Source: an uncultured Lachnospiraceae bacterium
GTDB lineage: Bacteria; Bacillota; Clostridia; Lachnospirales; Lachnospiraceae
Assembly: GCA_946549155.1 (NCBI GenBank)
Contig: CAMNQN010000018.1
Coordinates: 1-23,123, forward strand
Direction: 5' to 3'
DNA: 23,123 nucleotides
The notes under the pieces were generated by a model that saw only the letters and a list, made by a program, of their open reading frames with translations, was not told where the DNA came from and searched no databases. This document shows positions 15,169 through 23,040 of this stretch, in pieces. The translations under genes and the position numbers were made by a program. Every line of letters begins with the position of its first letter. Position 1 is the first letter of the stretch.

Positions 15169-16221
15169 TTATTCTTTCGTACCGTACCCGATCAGCACCC
15201 GCCAGGTATTTTTCACGCCGTCCCGGTGGCTTCGCTCATAGCCGTGAGAGGCGTACACCCCTGGGCCGATCAGGCCATGGCGCAGGTCATGGCCTGATCG
15301 CAAAGTGGCCTCCACATCGGAGCCATAGTGGGGATAGATATCCACAGAGTAATCCGCCTCCATCTCCCTGGCCGCCTTCACCAGGCCGGTCACCACCCGA
15401 TAGTCATAGGGGCCACCGCTGTCCTTCGCACAGATAGACACCATCTGCTCCGTGCACTGCAGGCCGTCACCCACGCAGCCCATATCCACGGAGATGGCTT
15501 CCGTCACGCCCTCCGGCACGGAAGCGCTGCCGCCGTGGCCCACCTCCTCATACACGGTGATATGCGCATAGATCGCCCGCTCCTGACAAATATTTTCCTC
15601 CTGAAGATATTTGGCAAAGCCCAGAAGAATCCCCACGCTCAGCTTATCATCCAGAAAACGGCTCTTAATATAGCCCTTCTCCGTAATCCTGGTGCGGGGA
15701 TCAAAGCAGACAAAATCACCGGGCAGAATCCCCAGCGCTTCCACCTCCTTTTTTGACCTCACCGGCTCATCCAGCACCAGCTCCATGGTATCATAGGTCC
15801 TGGCGGTCTTATCATACTCCCCGTTTACATGAATGGAGGCATCGTTTAACTGAAAGGTGCCCTCATACACGCCGTCAAAGCGGGTCATGATGCGGCAGTT
15901 TTCCGCCTCCGCATTATTGGCATTCATGCCGCCGATGTTTGTAAGGCGCAGCCGCCCGTTCTCCTTGACCTCCGCCACCATGGCCCCCAGCGTATCCAGG
16001 TGGGCCTCCAGCAAAAGTCCGTTTTCCGTATCAATCCCGCCCAGACTGACCAGCACGCCGCCCTTTTTCGTAATCTCCGGCTGATACCCCAGCGAGAGGA
16101 ACTCATTTTTAACAAATTCCGCCGCGTCCTCCGTATAGCCGCTGGGACTGTCCACCGCCAGCAGGCGGGAGGTTACGTCCAGAATATACTCCACATACTT
16201 TTCCTCATTTTCTATTTTCAT
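15169..16221 (-). CDS. M42-family metallopeptidase (aminopeptidase)
   Basis: Dinuclear zinc aminopeptidase of the glutamyl aminopeptidase/FrvX/YsdC type, 350 residues, cytoplasmic. The likely metal and catalytic residues are visible: H74 and D76 (EAHLDTLG), D191/D192 (RFLDDK), the pair E225-E226 (YEEVGHG), D246 (VDMGC) and H326 (YASHGYERSH). It probably trims N-terminal residues from peptides inside large oligomers. The start has AAGGAGG ten bases upstream. Second gene in the run, 29 bases after a HAD gene. It contains a perfect 13-bp inverted repeat at 15267-15300. Confidence 0.92.
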   Translation of the reverse strand: MKIENEEKYVEYILDVTSRLLAVDSPSGYTEDAAEFVKNEFLSLGYQPEITKKGGVLVSLGGIDTENGLLLEAHLDTLGAMVAEVKENGRLRLTNIGGMNANNAEAENCRIMTRFDGVYEGTFQLNDASIHVNGEYDKTARTYDTMELVLDEPVRSKKEVEALGILPGDFVCFDPRTRITEKGYIKSRFLDDKLSVGILLGFAKYLQEENICQERAIYAHITVYEEVGHGGSASVPEGVTEAISVDMGCVGDGLQCTEQMVSICAKDSGGPYDYRVVTGLVKAAREMEADYSVDIYPHYGSDVEATLRSGHDLRHGLIGPGVYASHGYERSHRDGVKNTWRVLIGYGTKE

Positions 16222-16250
16222 CCTGCCCTATCCTCCTTTTCTCTGACTAT

Positions 16251-16856
16251 TTACAGCGCCGCCAGCACTTCCCGCAGCTTTCCGATATCCCCATCCGCAA
16301 AGCAGTAGCCGTCCATACCGCAGGCCCGGCCTCCTTCAATATTGGAGGGAAGATCATCAATAAAGAAGCACTCCTCCGGCTTCAGATGAAACCGCTCAAA
16401 GAAATGCTGATACATCTCCCTCTGGGGTTTTATACATTTTACCTCCGCTGAAAACAGCAGCCCGTCAATACAGTCCACCGCCGGGAACAGCTCCCGGTAA
16501 ATATCCCGCAAACGCAGGGCCGCGTTGGAACAGACATAAATGCCGTACCCCTTCGCCTTCAGCTCCCGCAGCAGCGGCTCCATCTCCTGAATGCCCCACA
16601 TATTGTAACGGTCCCAATCCCGCATGCAAAGGGCGGCCGCCTCATGCAGCCTCTCCGGCAGGCGGCCGCACATCTGTTTCAGCGCCTGCGCATCGGAAAT
16701 CACCCCCATATCCAGCAGCACCCATTCCGGGGACTGGAATACAGCGGTACGCACCCGTTCCCGGTCCAGAACATCCTCAATATAACGGCTGGCCACCCGG
16801 TCATCACAATATTTCACCAGTACATTTCCCATGTCAAATACAATGTTCTTTATCAT
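16251..16856 (-). CDS. HAD-family hydrolase, YihX-like
   Basis: HAD subfamily IA protein of about 201 residues from MIKNIVFDMGNVL. Motif I is FDMGNVL: the nucleophile Asp is there but the second Asp is Gly, as in YihX-type sugar-phosphate phosphatases. Motif II is CSNA, motif III is the Lys in IKPQ, and motif IV is FIDDLPSNIEG. The start at 16856 is set by GAAGGAG six bases upstream; an earlier in-frame ATG at 16937 would run over the promoter. First gene of the five-gene run. E. coli YihX acts on glucose-1-phosphate; the substrate here is unknown. Confidence 0.87.
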   Translation of the reverse strand: MIKNIVFDMGNVLVKYCDDRVASRYIEDVLDRERVRTAVFQSPEWVLLDMGVISDAQALKQMCGRLPERLHEAAALCMRDWDRYNMWGIQEMEPLLRELKAKGYGIYVCSNAALRLRDIYRELFPAVDCIDGLLFSAEVKCIKPQREMYQHFFERFHLKPEECFFIDDLPSNIEGGRACGMDGYCFADGDIGKLREVLAAL

Positions 16857-16886
16857 TTCGTTCTCCTTCAATTCCTGAATACCGAT

Positions 16887-16911
16887 AGTATAGCACAGGT
16901 TGAACACATTT
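16887..16911 (-). promoter_or_regulatory. Promoter candidate for the HAD-M42-HAD-xpt-metY run
   Basis: On minus, TGCTATACT supplies an extended -10 (TATACT at 16892-16887) and a weak TTCCCA lies 18 bases further upstream. It is about 31 bases before the HAD start. Confidence 0.5.
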
Positions 16912-16970
16912 GGGAAAAAATATGGCTGCGCGCACACTATTTTACGGTGGGCGGGGAGTGTTTTTAATTA

Positions 16971-17029
16971 CCAGGACGCAGGAAGAGGCGGGCGCGCAGG
17001 GCCACACGCCTCTTCCTGCTGTTCCCTGG
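16971..17029. repeat. Copy D of dispersed hairpin repeat (short form)
   Basis: A perfect 13-bp stem (16978-16990 with 17007-17019) is extended by CCAGG/CCTGG at the ends. The left end carries the family head GGACGCAGGAAG. The right end, CTTCCTGCTGTTCC, is the inverse of the left end of copy B. It lies in the divergent region between the HAD gene and cls. Confidence 0.75.
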
Positions 17030-17224
17030 CTGAATTTACAATCATCGGGCGAAGTGCAGCATACTATGCAGCAAATATCTGAAATTGACAGTATGGTGAT
17101 AAAGGCTGGGACGGAAAACCCTGTCGACTGAATATTTTTTTACCGCCACTGCAATGCCAATTTACGCAATCGGATATTTTATGCTTACGATATCACATTC
17201 CGCGTGATTTTGTAAAGCTCACCA
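17030..17224. other. Unassigned intergenic stretch between repeat copies D and B
   Basis: Part of the 626-base gap between the HAD gene and cls. It holds no convincing gene, promoter, riboswitch or RNA gene. Short frames through it have no RBS or recognisable motif. With the two repeat copies it makes up the interior of an inverted composite. Confidence 0.4.
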
Positions 17225-17395
17225 GGAACAGCAGGAAGGGAAAGCGCGGAGCCGACACGGTCATCTGGAAAACATTGCGCAGAATACCATAGAAAATCTT
17301 AGCTGGGGGCGGCTCCAGCTTAGATTTTCTTGGTATTCGAAGCAGTTTTTCAGATGACCGTGTCGGCTCCGCGCTTTCCCTTCCTGCGTCCTCTT
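17225..17395. repeat. Copy B, complete long hairpin repeat
   Basis: A perfect 37-bp inverted repeat (17231-17267 with 17351-17387) encloses an imperfect middle and a second apical stem in which AGAAAATCT-T-AGCTGG pairs with CCAGCT-T-AGATTTTCT around a G-rich loop. The whole can fold into one hairpin of about 160 nt on either strand. The left end is GGAACAGCAGGAAG and the right end CTTCCTGCGTCC. It lies about 20 bases upstream of the cls promoter. No open frame or transposase is present, so it is a non-coding repeat or non-autonomous element. Confidence 0.88.
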
Positions 17396-17415
17396 AACTT
17401 ATAAATCCGGATGTG

Positions 17416-17444
17416 TTGAAAAAAAACCTGTTTCGCGCTATGAT
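17416..17444 (+). promoter_or_regulatory. Promoter of cls
   Basis: TTGAAA (17416-17421), 17 bases, TATGAT (17439-17444), 38 bases before the cls start. Confidence 0.82.
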
Positions 17445-17482
17445 AGAGGGAACGGAAAAGAATGTCTGACGGAGGATCTTTT

Positions 17483-19081
17483 ATGAACACACAATTGCAG
17501 GAGAGTACCGGAATCCGGCTGCTGAAAAAGGGACAAAAAGGGCTGATTTATATGCTGTTCAGCCGGATGGGGATTATTATCCTCCTGTTTCTGGTGCAGA
17601 TTCTTTTTCTTTTTAGTGTCTTTCAGAAATTCGGGGAATACATTCCTCATTTCCTGGGCGGGAACTTTCTGTTTACGGTGATAATCCTTATCTATCTGAT
17701 CAACAACCGCATGGACCCTTCCGCAAAAATTATCTGGCTCGTTATCATTATGGCCTTTCCGGTATTTGGCGCGCTGCTCCTTGTGTACACCCAGACAGAT
17801 GTGGGACACCGGGCCGTCAAAAAGCGGCTGACGAACCTGATGGAACTGACCCGCCAGTCCATTCCTCAGTCCCCGAAAACAATGGATGCTTTGGAGAAGG
17901 AAAGCCCGGAGGCAGCAGCCCTGTCCCGTTATGTCTCCCGCACCGGCTGCTATCCGGTTTTCGATCATACAGACGTGACCTATTTTCCCCTGGGGGAGGA
18001 CAAATTTTATGAGATGCTGCGGCAGCTGGAACAGGCCCGGCACTTTATTTTCCTGGAATACTTTATTGTGGACGAAGGCGTAATGTGGGGAAAGGTGCTG
18101 GAGCTTCTGGCCCAGAAGGCCAGGGAGGACGTGGAAATCCGCATGATGTACGACGGAAGCTGCGAGTTCACTACCCTGCCCTATGATTATCCCAGCAGCC
18201 TGGAACGGTTCGGAATCCGCTGCAAGATGTTCTCGCCGCTGACTCCGCTGCTATCTACCTATTATAATTACCGGGATCACCGGAAAATTCTGGTGATCGA
18301 CGGCCATACCGCCTTCACAGGCGGAGTGAACCTGGCCGATGAGTATATTAACCGCAAGGTCCGGTTCGGACATTGGAAGGACACCGCCATTATGGTGAAG
18401 GGGGAGGCTGTAAAGAGCTTTACCCTGATGTTTCTGCAGATGTGGAACATTGATGAGCCCGCACCCCTGTTCAAAAAATATCTCCAGTATCCGACGTCCG
18501 GACAGCAGACAGCCGCGGTGCAGAAAAAGATGCAGGGATACGTGCTTCCCTATGGAGACTGCCCGCTGGATCAGGCCCGGGTCGGGGAACAGGTTTATGT
18601 GGATATTTTGAATCACGCGGTAAGATATGTCCATATTATGACACCCTACCTGATCCTCGACAGCGTTATGGAAAACGCGCTGAAATTCGCCGCCGAGCGG
18701 GGCGTGGAGGTGGCGCTGATTCTGCCGGGTATTCCGGATAAGGCCGCAGCCTATGCCCTGGCAAAAACCCATTACCCTTCGCTGCTGGAATCCGGTGTGA
18801 ATATCTATGAGTATACGCCCGGCTTCGTTCATGCAAAGGTATTCGTCTCCGATGACGAGAAAGCCGTGGTGGGCACCATCAATCTGGACTATCGCAGCCT
18901 GTACCATCATTTCGAATGCGCCGCCTACCTTTACCGCACAGCCTGCATTCCGGATATCGAGGCAGATTTCCAGGCGACCCTGAAGCATTGCCGCCGCGTC
19001 ACACCGGAAACCCTCCGGCGGGAAAAGCTAAGCATCCGCCTTGCCGGGCACGCGCTGAAATTCCTGGCTCCCCTGCTGTAG
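17483..19081 (+). CDS. cls: Cardiolipin synthase (phospholipase D family)
   Basis: Membrane enzyme joining two phosphatidylglycerols to cardiolipin, 532 residues. Two N-terminal hydrophobic segments (about residues 27-50 and 60-80) anchor it, followed by a further hydrophobic stretch. Both HxKxxxxD catalytic motifs are intact: HRKILVID followed by GGVNLADEY, and HAKVFVSD followed by GTINLDYRS. The start at 17483 has GGAGG seven bases upstream; an ATG at 17462 precedes the RBS and is rejected. A small hairpin, not a terminator, separates it from the yitT-family gene, so the two may be co-transcribed. Confidence 0.95.
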   Translation: MNTQLQESTGIRLLKKGQKGLIYMLFSRMGIIILLFLVQILFLFSVFQKFGEYIPHFLGGNFLFTVIILIYLINNRMDPSAKIIWLVIIMAFPVFGALLLVYTQTDVGHRAVKKRLTNLMELTRQSIPQSPKTMDALEKESPEAAALSRYVSRTGCYPVFDHTDVTYFPLGEDKFYEMLRQLEQARHFIFLEYFIVDEGVMWGKVLELLAQKAREDVEIRMMYDGSCEFTTLPYDYPSSLERFGIRCKMFSPLTPLLSTYYNYRDHRKILVIDGHTAFTGGVNLADEYINRKVRFGHWKDTAIMVKGEAVKSFTLMFLQMWNIDEPAPLFKKYLQYPTSGQQTAAVQKKMQGYVLPYGDCPLDQARVGEQVYVDILNHAVRYVHIMTPYLILDSVMENALKFAAERGVEVALILPGIPDKAAAYALAKTHYPSLLESGVNIYEYTPGFVHAKVFVSDDEKAVVGTINLDYRSLYHHFECAAYLYRTACIPDIEADFQATLKHCRRVTPETLRREKLSIRLAGHALKFLAPLL

Positions 19082-19102
19082 CCGGATGACAGGTTCATGA
19101 AA

Positions 19103-19120
19103 CTGCCCGTATCCGGGCAG
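19103..19120 (+). other. Small hairpin between cls and the yitT-family gene
   Basis: A 7-bp stem (CTGCCCG/CGGGCAG) with a 4-base loop and no T-run follows cls. Termination here is unlikely to be efficient. Confidence 0.4.
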
Positions 19121-19159
19121 AATAAAAGGATATGAAAAATCGCACAGGAGTTCTTTACT

Positions 19160-20023
19160 ATGAAAAATCTGAAAACACGCAACTTCATCATTGATCTGTT
19201 CTGCGACCTGGCAGGAAGCATTATTTATTCCATGGGGATCTACACCTTCGCCAAGATGGCGGATTTCGCCCCCGGCGGCATCTCCGGCCTGGCGCTGATC
19301 TGCAACCACCTGTGGGGGCTTCCCATCGGCCTTATGACACTGATCTTAAATATCCCGCTGGTAATCGTCAGCTACCGTGTCGTAGGCCGTCAGTTTCTTT
19401 TAAAAACAGCCCGCACCATGCTTTTTTGCACCTTCTTCCTGGACGTGGTATTTCCCCACACCCAGGCTTACACCGGCAGCCCCTTCATGGCGGCGCTGTA
19501 CTCCGGGGCCTGTCTCGGAGCCGGGATGGCCTTTTTCTATATGCGGGGCAGCAGCTCCGGCGGCATTGATTTCCTGATCATGACCATCAAGGTGAAGCAT
19601 CCCCATTTCTCCTTCGGGCTGGTGAGCATGAGCCTGGACTTTCTGGTGATTCTTCTGGGCTGGCCGGTATTTGGCAATGTGGATGCCGTACTCTACGGTC
19701 TGGCCACCGCCTTCGTCTGCTCCACAGCACTTGATAAGATTCTCTACGGTATGGGCGCGGGAAAGCTGGTGATCATTATCACAAACTATGGCCAGCAGCT
19801 GGCGGACCTGATCGGAGAAATCACTGACCGTGGCTCTACCATGATTCAGGCCATGGGCACTTACACCAAGGAAGGGCGGGATGTGCTGCTGTGCGCCTGC
19901 TCAAAATCACAGACCTACACGATTACCAACGCGGTGCATAAGCTGGACCCGGCGGCCTTTATCATGGTGACGGAGACCAGCGAGGTCTTTGGCGAAGGCT
20001 TTATCGAAAAAAAGCAGGCCTGA
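19160..20023 (+). CDS. YitT-family membrane protein
   Basis: Integral membrane protein of 287 residues with about five hydrophobic helices in the first two-thirds (including ISGLALICNHLWGLPIG and LILNIPLVIVSYRVVG) and a C-terminal soluble DUF2179-type domain (GKLVIIITNYGQQLADLIGE to the end). This is the standard YitT architecture at standard length. The molecular function of the family is not established. AGGAG lies nine bases before the ATG. The final codons and stop lie inside the left arm of the terminator. Confidence 0.9.
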   Translation: MKNLKTRNFIIDLFCDLAGSIIYSMGIYTFAKMADFAPGGISGLALICNHLWGLPIGLMTLILNIPLVIVSYRVVGRQFLLKTARTMLFCTFFLDVVFPHTQAYTGSPFMAALYSGACLGAGMAFFYMRGSSSGGIDFLIMTIKVKHPHFSFGLVSMSLDFLVILLGWPVFGNVDAVLYGLATAFVCSTALDKILYGMGAGKLVIIITNYGQQLADLIGEITDRGSTMIQAMGTYTKEGRDVLLCACSKSQTYTITNAVHKLDPAAFIMVTETSEVFGEGFIEKKQA

Positions 20024-20041
20024 AATCAGGCCTGCTTTTCT
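20010..20041. terminator. Bidirectional terminator embedded in the 3' end of the yitT-family gene
   Basis: A perfect 11-bp stem (20013-20023 with 20026-20036), extended by A-T pairs, ends in TTTT on plus and in seven Ts on minus. The left arm encodes the last residues and TGA stop, so coding and termination overlap. On minus it lies about 60 bases after feoB. Confidence 0.93.
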
Positions 20042-20103
20042 AATGCGCCGATGTTTCGGCGGATGACTGCTGTTCCCGCCTTTGGATGCTGTCTTCTGAC
20101 TGT

Positions 20104-22278
20104 CTACCCTCTCATCTTTCCAGCAATGCTTCTCTCCGCCGTCAGTCTCTGACTCTCCTTGTAGGGACAAAACAGCAGATACAGAAACACAAGGACAAGC
20201 CCAACAGCCGCCGCGGTGCCAATGCCGAAGGCACCGCCGGTCAGCAGCGTGCCGATCTGATAGACACAGAGGGCCACCGCGTAGGCCAGGAGGGTCTGAT
20301 AACCGATGGCGAACCAGAACCACCTGACATTGTTCATCTCCCGCCGGATGGCGCCCATGGCAGCGAAGCAGGGAGCACAAAGCAGGTTAAACACCAGGAA
20401 GGAGTAGGCAGCCACAGCCGTCATGGAACTTGCCAGAGATCCCCAGATCTCGGCGCCGTCCTCGGCCACCTCCGAAAAGCCGTAGAGAACACCGAAGGTA
20501 CCCACCACGTTTTCCTTTGCCACCAGGCCGGTGATGGCAGCCACCGCCGCTTTCCAGTCGCCCCATCCCAGCGGAATGAAGATCCAGGCGATGGCGGAAC
20601 CGATGGCGGCCAGAAGGCTGTTATTCATGTCCTCCACCATACAGAAGCTTCCGCCCTCAAATCCGAAGCTTTGGGCAAACCACACAAAAATGGTGGACAG
20701 CAGGATAATGGTACCGGCCTTCCTGATGAAGGACCATCCCCGCTCCCACATACTGCGAAGCACATTGCCCGCAGTGGGCAGATGATAGGCCGGCAGCTCC
20801 ATCACAAAGGGAGCCGGATCGCCCGCAAACATTTTCGTCTTTTTCAGAATAATACCGGAGCAGACAATCGCCGCAATACCTACAAAATAGGCGCTGGGCG
20901 CCACCCAGGCCGCCCCGTCAAACAATGCGCCTGCAATCAGTGCGATAATCGGCAGCTTTGCGCCGCAGGGAATAAAGGTGGTGGTCATAATCGTCATCTT
21001 GCGGTCGCGGTCATTCTCTATCGTTCTGGAGGCCATAACGCCGGGAACGCCGCAGCCCGTACCGATCAGCATCGGAATAAAGGACTTTCCGGAAAGGCCG
21101 AATTTCCGGAAGATACGATCCATAATAAAAGCGATACGCGCCATATAACCGCAGCCCTCCAGAAAGGCCAGAAAAAGAAACAGCACCAGCATCTGCGGAA
21201 CAAAGCCCAGCACCGCTCCCACGCCGCCAATCACGCCTTCCACCAGAAGTCCGGTAAGCCAGTCTGCGCAGCCGACAGCCTCCAGGCCGCTCTGTGCCGC
21301 CGGAAGAATCCAGCTGCCAAACAGGGTGTCATTGGTCCAGTCTGTGAGAATCGTTCCCACAGTGGTTACGGATACATAATATACAAGAAACATTACCACC
21401 GCAAAGATGGGCAGGGCCAGAATACGGTTGGTGATAATCCGGTCAATCTTGTCGGAGATGGTCATCTGCTGCTTCACCCGTTTCTTATAACAGTCCTCAA
21501 TGATGCTTCCTATGTAATTGTACCGTTCTCTTGTGATGATGCTCTCGGCGTCGTCGTCCATCTCCTTCTCACAGCTGACAATATCCTCCTCGATATGATC
21601 CAGCAGCGCTTTATCCAGCTTCAGCCCCTCCCGCACCTTCTCATCCCGTTCAAACAGCTTCACCGCATACCAGCGCTCCATGCTCCCATCCACTCTGCCG
21701 GCGATGGCCTCCTCAATATGGGCGATGGCATGCTCCACGCTGCCGTCAAAGCTATGGGCCGGCTCACTCTTTCTTCCGCTTTTGGCGGTGGCCACCGCCC
21801 GCTGGGCCAGCTGGTCGATACCGGTGCCCTTCAGCGCAGAAATCTCCAGCACCTTGCACCCGGTGTCCTTCGCCAGACGGTCAATGTTTAACTCCTCGCC
21901 GTTTTTCTCCACCAGGTCCATCATGTTCACCGCGATGATCACCGGAATCCCAAGCTCGGTGAGCTGTGTCGTCAGATACAAATTTCTTTCCAGATTTGTT
22001 CCGTCAATAATGTTGATGATGGCGTCCGGCTTTTCCTGGATCAAGAAATTTCTGGAAACCACCTCCTCCAGCGTGTAGGGGGACAGGGAATAGATACCGG
22101 GCAGATCCACCAGTACGGCCTCATCTCCCCTGGCCGTATAGCCCTTGATTTTTCCCTCTTTCTTTTCCACGGTCACTCCGGGCCAGTTTCCCACAAACTG
22201 GTTGGAACCGGTCAGGGCGTTAAACAGCGTGGTTTTTCCGCTGTTCGGATTACCCGCAAGCGCAATCTTTACTTTCAT
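20104..22278 (-). CDS. feoB: Ferrous iron transport protein B
   Basis: Membrane Fe(II) transporter with an N-terminal GTPase, 724 residues. G-protein motifs: G1 GNPNSGKT at 9-16, G2 in GVTVEKK, G3 DLPG at 58-61, G4 NMMD at 118-121, and G5 SALKG at 147-151. A helical linker domain follows to about 260. The membrane part has both gate motifs, seen as GCGVPGVMASRTIEN with FIPCGAKLPI, and APCFAAMGAIRREM. The start has AGAGG about nine bases upstream. It lies 151 bases after the second feoA, a long gap for this operon that contains a palindrome resembling the feoA operator. Confidence 0.97.
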   Translation of the reverse strand: MKVKIALAGNPNSGKTTLFNALTGSNQFVGNWPGVTVEKKEGKIKGYTARGDEAVLVDLPGIYSLSPYTLEEVVSRNFLIQEKPDAIINIIDGTNLERNLYLTTQLTELGIPVIIAVNMMDLVEKNGEELNIDRLAKDTGCKVLEISALKGTGIDQLAQRAVATAKSGRKSEPAHSFDGSVEHAIAHIEEAIAGRVDGSMERWYAVKLFERDEKVREGLKLDKALLDHIEEDIVSCEKEMDDDAESIITRERYNYIGSIIEDCYKKRVKQQMTISDKIDRIITNRILALPIFAVVMFLVYYVSVTTVGTILTDWTNDTLFGSWILPAAQSGLEAVGCADWLTGLLVEGVIGGVGAVLGFVPQMLVLFLFLAFLEGCGYMARIAFIMDRIFRKFGLSGKSFIPMLIGTGCGVPGVMASRTIENDRDRKMTIMTTTFIPCGAKLPIIALIAGALFDGAAWVAPSAYFVGIAAIVCSGIILKKTKMFAGDPAPFVMELPAYHLPTAGNVLRSMWERGWSFIRKAGTIILLSTIFVWFAQSFGFEGGSFCMVEDMNNSLLAAIGSAIAWIFIPLGWGDWKAAVAAITGLVAKENVVGTFGVLYGFSEVAEDGAEIWGSLASSMTAVAAYSFLVFNLLCAPCFAAMGAIRREMNNVRWFWFAIGYQTLLAYAVALCVYQIGTLLTGGAFGIGTAAAVGLVLVFLYLLFCPYKESQRLTAERSIAGKMRG

Positions 22279-22342
22279 CGTTCAGCCTCTCTTTCCGGTT
22301 GCTTATTTGCAACATATTTTAGTTCGTATAATCATCTTAGAA

Positions 22343-22356
22343 TTAGTCCTTACTAA
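22343..22356. promoter_or_regulatory. Candidate metal-regulator operator upstream of feoB
   Basis: TTAGTCCTTACTAA has TTAGT/ACTAA inverted arms like the site in the feoA promoter. It may be a DtxR-family (iron-dependent) site controlling a second, internal feoB promoter. No convincing -35/-10 pair is seen beside it. Confidence 0.45.
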
Positions 22357-22429
22357 CCAATCTTCAAAAAAATATATACCGGCGAAAAAACGCTCCTGTT
22401 CCGCACGATATACCCTCTGTCCGTCTGAC

Positions 22430-22651
22430 TTACTGTATCTCAATCATTTCCGCATCTGCTTTCCGCAAAGACAGCTCGTAGCCTCTCACCGTCACCTCCA
22501 CCGGATCCCCCAGAGGCGCCACCTTACGCACATATACCTCTGTATTTTTCGTGATTCCCATATCCATAATCCGGCGCTTTAGAGCACCCTCTCCGCGAAT
22601 CTTTAACACCTTTACTCTCTCACCGCATTTCGCGTCCCGCAATGTCGCCAT
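22430..22651 (-). CDS. feoA: FeoA-domain protein (second copy)
   Basis: Small cytoplasmic SH3-like protein of 73 residues that assists FeoB. It shows the family pattern: an N-terminal strand (GERVKVLKIRGEG), ALKRRIMDMGITKNTEVYV, then APLGDPVEVTVRGYELSLRKADAEMI with the PLGDPVE turn typical of FeoA. GGAGG lies seven bases before the ATG. It follows the first feoA by 23 bases and precedes feoB. Confidence 0.93.
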   Translation of the reverse strand: MATLRDAKCGERVKVLKIRGEGALKRRIMDMGITKNTEVYVRKVAPLGDPVEVTVRGYELSLRKADAEMIEIQ

Positions 22652-22674
22652 TTCCTCTCCTCCTTCTCAGAGCC

Positions 22675-22884
22675 CTAAACCATGATTCTGTTTGCCATTT
22701 CTTTACTGATTGCCACACGGGATTCCTTCACATTCACAATCAGGTTCCCGTTGATCTGCGATACCACAGTAACATACCCGCCTGCAACAAATCCCAGGCT
22801 CTCCAAAAACCGCCTGGTCTCCTCTTTTCCGCCAATCCTCCGGATCTGATTCATCCGGCCGACCTCCGCCATAGACAAGGGCAT
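22675..22884 (-). CDS. feoA: FeoA-domain protein (first copy)
   Basis: FeoA-like protein of 69 residues, the first gene of the feo operon. RRIGGKEETRRFLESLGFVAGGYVTVVSQ and INGNLIVNVKESRVAISKEMANRIMV follow the FeoA fold, but this copy lacks the PLGDPVE turn and resembles the shorter FeoA type found beside a second FeoA in clostridial operons. The start has AGGTGA about six bases upstream. Confidence 0.9.
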   Translation of the reverse strand: MPLSMAEVGRMNQIRRIGGKEETRRFLESLGFVAGGYVTVVSQINGNLIVNVKESRVAISKEMANRIMV

Positions 22885-22933
22885 CCTGCTTCACCTGCTT
22901 TCCTAATTCCATGAAATTTTTTATTTATCACAG

Positions 22934-22953
22934 TAGTTAGTATATACTTACTA
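22934..22953. promoter_or_regulatory. Candidate DtxR-type operator in the feo promoter
   Basis: A 20-bp palindrome with 18 of 20 bases symmetric, centred on AGTATATACT and covering the -10 box. It contains TTAGTATATACTTA, sharing TTAGT-N4-ACT with the site upstream of feoB. Iron-dependent repression would be expected from the location. Confidence 0.65.
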
Positions 22954-22967
22954 CTATTTTTTGTCAA
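22939..22967 (-). promoter_or_regulatory. Promoter of the feoA-feoA-feoB operon
   Basis: On minus, TTGACA (22967-22962), a 17-base spacer and TATACT (22944-22939) give a near-perfect promoter about 55 bases before the first feoA. Confidence 0.9.
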
Positions 22968-23040
22968 TAACTTTATTTTAATTCCAGAAAAATAAATTTG
23001 TTTCTGTTTACGCCATGATTTTTTGTGCTTAATTCATTTA

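Noticed and set aside
16910..17131. Short frames through the region upstream of cls, one ending in a plausible-looking protein tail.
   Set aside because: They run through repeat copy D, lack an RBS, and match nothing I know. A decayed gene remnant cannot be excluded.
17030..17224. Possible riboswitch or small RNA between the two repeat copies.
   Set aside because: No conserved riboswitch core could be recognised and there is no expression platform before cls.
17225..17395. CRISPR array or insertion sequence as an explanation of the repeats.
   Set aside because: The copies are dispersed, variable, palindromic and kilobases apart, with no regular spacers and no transposase frame.
18251..18988. 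A 245-codon minus-strand frame within cls.
   Set aside because: It is antisense to the two catalytic motifs of cardiolipin synthase and has no protein-family signs.
20086..21891. A 601-codon open frame on plus across feoB.
   Set aside because: It is antisense to a clear FeoB with all motifs, has low-complexity His/Gly/Gln-rich composition and no RBS.
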